Shown: positions 23,219 through 27,817 of the stretch, one piece after another
How the letters are laid out: each line of letters opens with the position of its first letter
How positions within the stretch are numbered: position 1 is the stretch's first letter
Source of the DNA: CAYQQK01 sp964420065
GTDB lineage: Bacteria > Bacillota > Dethiobacteria > DTU022
NCBI GenBank assembly: GCA_964420065.1
Contig: CAYQQK010000022.1
Location: forward strand, 1 to 27,817
Length of the DNA: 27,817 bases
Direction of reading: 5' to 3'
Notes under the pieces: model-generated
Databases searched by the model: none
The model's input: only the letters and a program-made list of their open reading frames with translations
What the model was told of the DNA's origin: nothing
Program-made: the position numbers and the translations under genes

Positions 23219-24247
23219 TTACCACAACCGGAACTGCCCGTTGCCATATTTTTTGGGTTCAAGGCCAAGATAGGAATGGGCGGCGGTAGTAACAACCCGC
23301 CCGCGCGGGGTACGGTGAATAAAACCCAGCAACAGCAAATAGGGCTCGTAGACATCCTCAAGGGTCTCGGGTTCTTCGGATATGGCCGCAGCCAGTGTTT
23401 CCAACCCAACCGGGCCGCCGTCAAATTTTTCGACGATCGTCCGAAGTAACCGCCGATCAATTTCGTCCAGCCCGAGGCGATCCAGTTGCAACATGTGCAG
23501 GGCTTCCCGGGTAACCGGCCCGGTAATAATATTATCGGCCCGAACCTGGGCAAAATCCCGCACCCGTTTCAGGAGGCGGTTGGCCACCCGGGGGGTGCCA
23601 CGAGAAGCCCGGGCGATTTCTGCCGCACCTTCCGGTTTGATCTCCACCCCCAGCAGGCGAGAAGCCCGCGTGACGATCGCTTCGAGCTCTTCGGGGGTAT
23701 AGAATTCAAACCGGTCAACCACACCGAAACGATCCCGGAGCGGAGAGGTGAGGAGCCCCGCCCGTACCGTGGCCCCAACAAGGGTAAACGGGGGCAGGTC
23801 CAGACGCAGAGAACGGGCCCCCGGACCTTTGCCGATAATAATATCGAGAGCAAAATCTTCCATAGCCGGGTAAAGGATCTCTTCCACCGTCCGGGAGAGC
23901 CGGTGGATCTCGTCGATAAAGAGGACATCTCCATGGCCGAGGTTGGTAAGAAGCGCCGCCAGGTCGCCGGGCCGTTCGATCGCCGGTCCGGAGGTAACCC
24001 GGATACTGACCCCCATTTCCCGGGCAATGATATGGGCCAGGGTTGTTTTCCCCAGCCCCGGCGGTCCATACAAAAGAACATGATCCAACGCCTCGCCCCG
24101 TTCCCGGGCCGCCGTCATAAACAAAGTCATTTTCTCTTTTAATTTAACCTGCCCGATAAACTCCGCCAGCACCTGGGGACGCAAACCCAGCTCAACCTGC
24201 CGGTCATCTTCCTCCTGCCGACGCGCGGAAACAATCCTTTCCTGCAT
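23219..24247 (-). CDS. ruvB: Holliday junction branch migration ATPase RuvB
   Basis: This 342-residue AAA+ helicase forms hexameric rings that drive branch migration with RuvA. It shows LRPQVLAEFIGQ at the start, Walker A GPPGLGKTT, Walker B LFIDEIHRL, sensor I GATVRAG and the winged-helix C-terminus ending with HSYLG. The start follows the ruvA stop directly (TAG then ATG), and its GGAGG is within the last ruvA codons, a sign of coupling. Confidence 0.97.
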   Translation of the reverse strand: MQERIVSARRQEEDDRQVELGLRPQVLAEFIGQVKLKEKMTLFMTAARERGEALDHVLLYGPPGLGKTTLAHIIAREMGVSIRVTSGPAIERPGDLAALLTNLGHGDVLFIDEIHRLSRTVEEILYPAMEDFALDIIIGKGPGARSLRLDLPPFTLVGATVRAGLLTSPLRDRFGVVDRFEFYTPEELEAIVTRASRLLGVEIKPEGAAEIARASRGTPRVANRLLKRVRDFAQVRADNIITGPVTREALHMLQLDRLGLDEIDRRLLRTIVEKFDGGPVGLETLAAAISEEPETLEDVYEPYLLLLGFIHRTPRGRVVTTAAHSYLGLEPKKYGNGQFRLW

Positions 24248-24880
24248 CTATTTTTCCTCCCCCACGCAACCCCCGCCGGGTAACCGGCCGGCCATACCCT
24301 GCAACGCCATTTTCAGCAGTTCTTCCCGGGTCAACCCGTCCCGATCGCCCGGTTCAATCCGGTTAACTGCAGACAAGGCTTCGGGGCGCGAGTACCCCAG
24401 TGCATGCAGGGCTTCTACAACTTCGGTTCCGATTGCCCCGCCGGCAGTAGCGACGATCGCCGCTTCCGGGCCCATCAGTGCAGGCATTTTCCCTTTCAAT
24501 TCAAGGACCAGACGCTGGGCAGTTTTATGACCGACACCGGGGGCACGGCGCAGAGATGCAATATCTTCCCCCAATACCGCCAGGTAGAGCTGGGGCGGGG
24601 TAAATACGGACAGAAGAGCCAGCCCCAGGCGCGGCCCGAAACCGCTGATCCCGATCACCAGGTTAAAAAGATTCCGTTCAAGGGGGCTGCGAAAGCCATA
24701 AAGAATAGCCTCCGCCTCCCTCAGGAAAAGGCGGGTGTAAAGCGTTATTTCGCCGCCCGCAGTCTCCCGGGCAAAACCCGGACAAGACGGTACAATTACC
24801 TGCAGGCCGACCCCCCCCACCTCCATGATCACCATATCCGGACCGGCTGTTACCAGTTTGCCCCGCAGATAGTCGATCAC
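24248..24880 (-). CDS. ruvA: Holliday junction DNA-binding protein RuvA
   Basis: This 210-residue protein binds Holliday junctions as a tetramer and recruits RuvB. The N-terminal OB fold starts IDYLRGKLV; helix-hairpin-helix motifs follow (LVIGISGFGPRLGLALLS and LRRAPGVGHKTAQRLVLEL), then a flexible linker and the RuvB-binding domain III (EVVEALHALGYS). The GTG at 24880 overlaps the ruvC stop in a GTGA arrangement, which with AGGGGGTGG upstream decides the start. Confidence 0.96.
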   Translation of the reverse strand: MIDYLRGKLVTAGPDMVIMEVGGVGLQVIVPSCPGFARETAGGEITLYTRLFLREAEAILYGFRSPLERNLFNLVIGISGFGPRLGLALLSVFTPPQLYLAVLGEDIASLRRAPGVGHKTAQRLVLELKGKMPALMGPEAAIVATAGGAIGTEVVEALHALGYSRPEALSAVNRIEPGDRDGLTREELLKMALQGMAGRLPGGGCVGEEK

Positions 24881-25383
24881 CACCCACCCCCTCCCCGCAA
24901 AACGGCCTCCCGCCAACGCCGGTGCTGAAGATGGCACAGGGCCACCGCAAGAGCGTCGGTTTCATCATCCAGTACCGGCACAACATCCAGTCGCAGCAAC
25001 CGGCCCACCATGTAGCGAACCTGCTTCTTATCGGCCCGCCCATAGCCGGCTACTGCCTGTTTAATTTCCAGCGGAGTGTACTCATGTAATTCCAGCCCCC
25101 CCTGCACTGCGGCCAGTAGAATGACCCCGCGAGCCTCACCCACCTGCAGGGCGGTGCGTGAATTGCGGGCAAAAAATAATTTTTCAACGATCATTATCTC
25201 CGGGGCGTAACGATTTTGCAGTTCCATCACTCCGGCGTGGATCTGTTCCAGCCGGCGGCATGGCTCTTCAGTCTTTGCTGTCTGGATTGAACCGGAAGCC
25301 ACGCGGCGACAAGTTCCGTCCCGTTCCTCCACCACCCCGAATCCGGTGATGGCTACCCCGGGATCTATCCCCAGTACGCGCAT
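24877..25383 (-). CDS. ruvC: Crossover junction endodeoxyribonuclease RuvC
   Basis: This 168-residue RNase H-fold resolvase cuts Holliday junctions in pairs. The four catalytic acids are visible: D7 in GIDPG, E67 in VEKLFF, and D140 and D143 in DDETDALAVALCH. Length is normal. It is followed by ruvA with a 4-base overlap, giving a complete ruvCAB resolvasome operon. The gap upstream holds a palindrome and a terminator-like hairpin, so the ruv group may have its own promoter, although no strong one is seen. Confidence 0.96.
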   Translation of the reverse strand: MRVLGIDPGVAITGFGVVEERDGTCRRVASGSIQTAKTEEPCRRLEQIHAGVMELQNRYAPEIMIVEKLFFARNSRTALQVGEARGVILLAAVQGGLELHEYTPLEIKQAVAGYGRADKKQVRYMVGRLLRLDVVPVLDDETDALAVALCHLQHRRWREAVLRGGGGW

Positions 25384-25395
25384 TTAATACACCCC

Positions 25396-25416
25396 AAACT
25401 GTTACATTTACAGTTT
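25396..25416. promoter_or_regulatory. Inverted repeat upstream of ruvC, possible operator
   Basis: AAACTGT (25396-25402) and ACAGTTT (25410-25416) are exact inverted arms around seven bases, 13 bases before the ruvC start. It does not match the Bacillota LexA box (CGAAC-N4-GTTCG). A different repressor or an mRNA hairpin is possible. Confidence 0.35.
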
Positions 25417-25478
25417 TTGCTCCAGGATAGTATTCTTTAGGCCCGCCTCCGGATCCTGCCCGCAAGCCCGGATCAAAG

Positions 25479-25508
25479 CAGACGCCGCTTCTTTTCAAAC
25501 GGCGTCTG
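25479..25508 (-). terminator. Hairpin after the BofC-like gene
   Basis: CAGACGCCG (25479-25487) and CGGCGTCTG (25500-25508) form a perfect 9-bp stem with a 12-base loop, about 30 bases past the stop of the BofC-like gene. On the minus strand only a short CTTTG follows, so termination may be partial. Confidence 0.5.
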
Positions 25509-25539
25509 AAATGACAGGCAGTTCTCCTCCCCATAGATT

Positions 25540-26193
25540 TTAACTGGTGTAACTTTCAAGCAGAAGTCTTTTTTCCTCTTCCGTTTCGAAGGGAACACCC
25601 CGGATCAGTGCTTCCCGATCGGTATCCTTGGCTGTAAGGCCGCTTACCTCCAGCAATTTACCGAAGGGGGGGCTGCCCTCGTAGACGGCAATACGCTCGT
25701 CAAAAAGACCAAGGTAATACCTACCCCGGCATTCCGGGCAAAGATCATCGATGTAACTCAAGAGAACCCGCGGTTTCAAATCCGCACCGAGCTCGAGCAA
25801 ATGCCACCCTTCCGGTACGGCAATGCTGCCGGCCAGACCCGCCGGGCTATGATTGCTGTTAAGCAGCGCCAGGCAAATCTCGACCAAGCTTTCCGGTGGC
25901 GCATCCAGATCCGGAGGCAATTCGTCCGGAGCAAAAATATAACCATGGTCGCAGAAGCGGTACAGGTACTGGACCAGGTACGTCGCTTCCTGTATTTCCG
26001 GGGGCGGATCCGCCGCCGGTGCAGGTTGTTCCCTCCGAAAAAATTGACCAGCCCAGTAATTCCAGAATGAGTCGCTGCGGGTGTAGGTAAAAAGGATCAA
26101 TACGGGGGCCAGGCCGAGAAACAACACGAGAAGCGATAGCCCGGCCCAGGCCGGCCAGCCCGGCTTTTTGCCTTTGTTTAACTTTTCGGCCAT
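25540..26193 (-). CDS. BofC-like membrane-anchored protein
   Basis: This 217-residue protein has a short basic N-terminus, one transmembrane helix (about residues 14-36) and an external domain after a Pro-rich linker (PAPAADPPPEIQE). The last 60 residues (RYYLGLFDERIAVYEG to the terminal LLLESYTS) resemble the BofC C-terminal domain, which in B. subtilis restrains the SpoIVB protease during sigma-K activation. In B. subtilis bofC also lies directly upstream of ruvAB, which supports the call. It differs in having a membrane anchor and a CPEC cysteine pair near residue 153, so the role may not be identical. Confidence 0.7.
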   Translation of the reverse strand: MAEKLNKGKKPGWPAWAGLSLLVLFLGLAPVLILFTYTRSDSFWNYWAGQFFRREQPAPAADPPPEIQEATYLVQYLYRFCDHGYIFAPDELPPDLDAPPESLVEICLALLNSNHSPAGLAGSIAVPEGWHLLELGADLKPRVLLSYIDDLCPECRGRYYLGLFDERIAVYEGSPPFGKLLEVSGLTAKDTDREALIRGVPFETEEEKRLLLESYTS

Positions 26194-26301
26194 ATTAAAA
26201 CCACCCTTCAGACTGTGATCTTAACGCAATAACATGCCCGTTTAAGGATGGTCTTATACACCGACCGGGGGGGTGCAACCGAAACCGGATCCCGCCGCCC
26301 G

Positions 26302-27045
26302 TTACTGTTCCATCAGTTCCTCGGGAATATCAAAATTGGCATAGACGTTTTGGACATCATCCTGTTCTTCCAGGGCTTCCATCAGTTTCAAGATACGGGC
26401 GGCCAGATCCGGATCATCGATCGCTACCGTATTCTTCGGCAACATGGTCACTTCGGTCATCGTAATTTTTACATTTTGCTCCAGCAAAGCATTTTTGATC
26501 TTTTCCATATCTTCGGGAGAAGTGATAATGCTCCAGGTTTCTCCTTCTTCCAGGATGTCCTCGGCCCCGGCCTCCAACGCTCCCAGCATCAGGGCATCCT
26601 CACCGCCTTGAATCGGGTTAACAATAATATAGCCCTTTCGTTCAAACATCCAGGCCACGCACCCCGATTCCCCCATGCTGCCGCCATGCCGCGACAGCAG
26701 GTGCCGAATTTCGGCCACGGTGCGGTTTCGATTGTCGGTCAGCGCCTCCACCAGTAACGCCACCCCACCGGCGGCGTAACCTTCATAATTTACCTGTTCA
26801 AGGCTTTCTCCCTCCAGCTCCCCGGTTCCCTTCTGGATCGCCCGCTGAATGTTATCACCGGGCATATTGCTTTCCCGGGCTTTCTGTACCACCAGGCGCA
26901 GGCGAAAATTGGTTTCAATGTCTCCTCCCCCTTCCCGCGCCGCCACCATCATTTCCCGGGCTAACTTGGTAAATATTTTCCCTTTTTGGGCATCCATGCG
27001 GGCCTTGCGGTGTTTCACATTGGCCCATTTGGAGTGTCCGGCCAT
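26302..27045 (-). CDS. YebC/PmpR family protein
   Basis: This 247-residue protein is a full-length YebC/TACO1 family member (MAGHSKWANVKHRKARMDAQKGKIFTK-type start, then LVEALTDNRNRTVAEIR and GCVAWMFERKG). Family members act as DNA-binding regulators or relieve ribosome stalling at proline stretches, depending on subfamily. It has a strong AAGGAGG ribosome-binding site and begins 27 bases after queT; it is followed after 108 bases by the BofC-like gene. In related genomes yebC commonly precedes ruvC. Confidence 0.95.
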   Translation of the reverse strand: MAGHSKWANVKHRKARMDAQKGKIFTKLAREMMVAAREGGGDIETNFRLRLVVQKARESNMPGDNIQRAIQKGTGELEGESLEQVNYEGYAAGGVALLVEALTDNRNRTVAEIRHLLSRHGGSMGESGCVAWMFERKGYIIVNPIQGGEDALMLGALEAGAEDILEEGETWSIITSPEDMEKIKNALLEQNVKITMTEVTMLPKNTVAIDDPDLAARILKLMEALEEQDDVQNVYANFDIPEELMEQ

Positions 27046-27072
27046 GACCTCATTCCTCCTTTCTTTCGTTAA

Positions 27073-27546
27073 TTATGATTTAAACAGGTAGCGTCGTTTT
27101 TCTAAAAACAACAGCAGCGGGTAACCAAGGCCATAACAAGCAATTGCCTGACCGATCCCTACCCCTGTTATCGTTAAGTGCAGAGGGAAACAAAGGACAA
27201 GATGCAAAACTACCCCAATAATGACAGCATTTAATAGCACGGGAGGAAGCGGGACCAGGATCCTGAACCGGATTCGCGACACCAGGAATGCGGAAAGAAG
27301 GCTGGCCAGGCTGCCAAAAATGATGTCTAGAATCCCATATCCGCCAAGGATGTTGGCGATAAGACAACCAACGAAAAGACCGGGAACGGCCGCTGAGGTA
27401 AAATAAGGCAATACAGCCAGGGCTTCCGCAACCCGGATCTGAACCAGACCGTAGCTCGAAGGGGCAAAAATAATGGTTAGTAAGGCGTAAGCTGCCGCTA
27501 TCAGTGCGGCTCTGATCCAAAACTTTAAGGCAGATTCTATTCCAAT
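27073..27546 (-). CDS. queT: QueT family queuosine-precursor transporter, non-canonical start
   Basis: Translating the minus strand from 27546 gives a 157-residue hydrophobic protein with five to six helices that matches the QueT family: FWIRAALIAAAYALLTI, then SYGLVQIRVAEALAVLP, then VPGLFVGCLIANILGGYG and DIIFGSLASLL. The family start would lie just before the first of these. In this frame a TGA is at 27549-27547, followed by ATT GGA ATA and then family-like sequence, with no ATG, GTG or TTG until a TTG at 27411, which is deep inside the conserved part. Start at ATT (27546) or ATA (27540) after AAGGTG, a frameshift, or a damaged gene are the options. It heads the strand that carries yebC, queA and tgt. 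Confidence 0.75.
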   Translation of the reverse strand: MGIESALKFWIRAALIAAAYALLTIIFAPSSYGLVQIRVAEALAVLPYFTSAAVPGLFVGCLIANILGGYGILDIIFGSLASLLSAFLVSRIRFRILVPLPPVLLNAVIIGVVLHLVLCFPLHLTITGVGIGQAIACYGLGYPLLLFLEKRRYLFKS

Positions 27547-27686
27547 TCAACACCTTGCCCGGAAACGATCTCCAAATCGTTTTTGCCCGGCATAAATTTG
27601 GCCCGGACAATAATTCGTTCATTCCGTTCCGGCCCAATTATACCTTTATTCGGGCGGGTCTGTCCATTTTTGACTTCCCGCAGTAT
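27537..27686 (-). other. Short open frame before queT without a standard start
   Basis: Between a TAG at 27695-27693 and a TAG at 27539-27537 the minus strand stays open for about 50 codons and reads protein-like (NERIIVRAKFMPGKNDLEIV, then SGQGVELE). It has no ATG, GTG or TTG start except an internal ATG at residue 32. Its end overlaps the queT start region by 10 bases. It may be a leader peptide, the tail of a damaged gene, or chance; I do not recognise it. Confidence 0.25.
27637..27666 (-). promoter_or_regulatory. Promoter candidate for queT, with structured leader
   Basis: On the minus strand TGGACA (27661-27666) and a perfect TATAAT (27637-27642) are 18 bases apart. The leader of about 85 bases to queT contains CCGGGC three times and a stem AAACGAT / ATCGTTT with a 6-base loop. 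I do not recognise a preQ1 riboswitch class in it, though queT genes are often preQ1-controlled. Confidence 0.5.
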
Positions 27687-27775
27687 GATGCACTATCCGT
27701 TTTTGTTAAGCCGGCCCTGGATGAAAACTGTCTTCGGCCTGACATGTTAACCTATTTTCACCCTGCCGTGTCCAA

Positions 27776-27817
27776 AAGGGCGGCCCGTCGGGCCGCCCGC
27801 TGGAACGGATCAATTTT
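27776..27817. repeat. Right copy of terminal 42-bp inverted repeat
   Basis: This is the exact reverse complement of positions 1-42, with the same GC-rich hairpin (27778-27787 and 27789-27798). Outside the repeat the two flanks differ from the first base on. The rest of 27690-27775 shows no gene. Confidence 0.85.

Noticed and set aside
26194..26301. Promoter for the BofC-like gene (TTGCAC and TATAAG)
   Set aside because: The spacer is only about 14 bases, too short for a sigma-A promoter.
1..27817. tRNA, rRNA, CRISPR or prophage content
   Set aside because: No cloverleaf-like T-loop sequences, regular repeat-spacer array, or phage or transposase genes were seen on either strand.

Overview
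The window looks like a chromosomal contig from a spore-forming Clostridia-type member of the Bacillota, close in gene content to the Moorella / Peptococcaceae / Thermoanaerobacterales groups. The placement rests on gene order and gene families only: alaS-ireB-ruvX-DUF1292-mltG, and yebC-bofC-like-ruvCAB-DUF2905-queA-tgt-yajC-TIGR04086. Almost every gene lies on the minus strand, so the window is best read from high to low coordinates. I saw no tRNA, rRNA, CRISPR array, phage gene or transposase.

Reading from the right end: a queuosine-precursor transporter (queT) with no ordinary start codon leads into yebC and a membrane-anchored BofC-like sporulation protein. The Holliday-junction genes ruvC, ruvA and ruvB follow in a tightly overlapping run. 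Then come a small membrane protein (DUF2905) and the queuosine genes queA and tgt, then yajC, a TIGR04086 membrane protein and a cation-diffusion-facilitator-like protein that lacks the metal-binding histidines. queT, queA and tgt together imply that the cell imports a queuosine precursor and completes queuosine in tRNA. A YigZ-family protein and mnmA (tRNA 2-thiouridine) come next.

The centre, about 12.2-17.1 kb, is the accessory region. It holds a zinc-ribbon protein, a Cys-rich protein that looks like a spore-coat SPOCS/DUF3794 relative, a beta-rich protein resembling TasA/camelysin without a signal peptide, three glycosyltransferases (one without its acidic active-site residues) and the only plausible plus-strand gene, whose 3' end runs into a glycosyltransferase. 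Two copies of a dispersed palindromic repeat bracket this region. I read it as a possible spore- or cell-surface glycosylation locus.

To the left are an AI-2E-family permease, alaS with its own short-leader promoter, ireB (with its 5' end duplicated), ruvX, a DUF1292 protein and mltG. A strong promoter then starts a compact operon of a P-loop NTPase, a SAM-dependent methyltransferase, an ECF-type S component, two ECF ATPases and EcfT, ending in a class B penicillin-binding protein. This NTPase-methyltransferase-ECF combination is the most distinctive candidate functional system here; its substrate is not evident.

Both ends of the window are the same 42-bp sequence in inverted orientation with a GC-rich hairpin, which suggests the contig broke at copies of a dispersed repeat. 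Several genes (ireB, the TIGR04086 gene, the CDF-like gene) have hairpins that overlap or abut their ribosome-binding sites.
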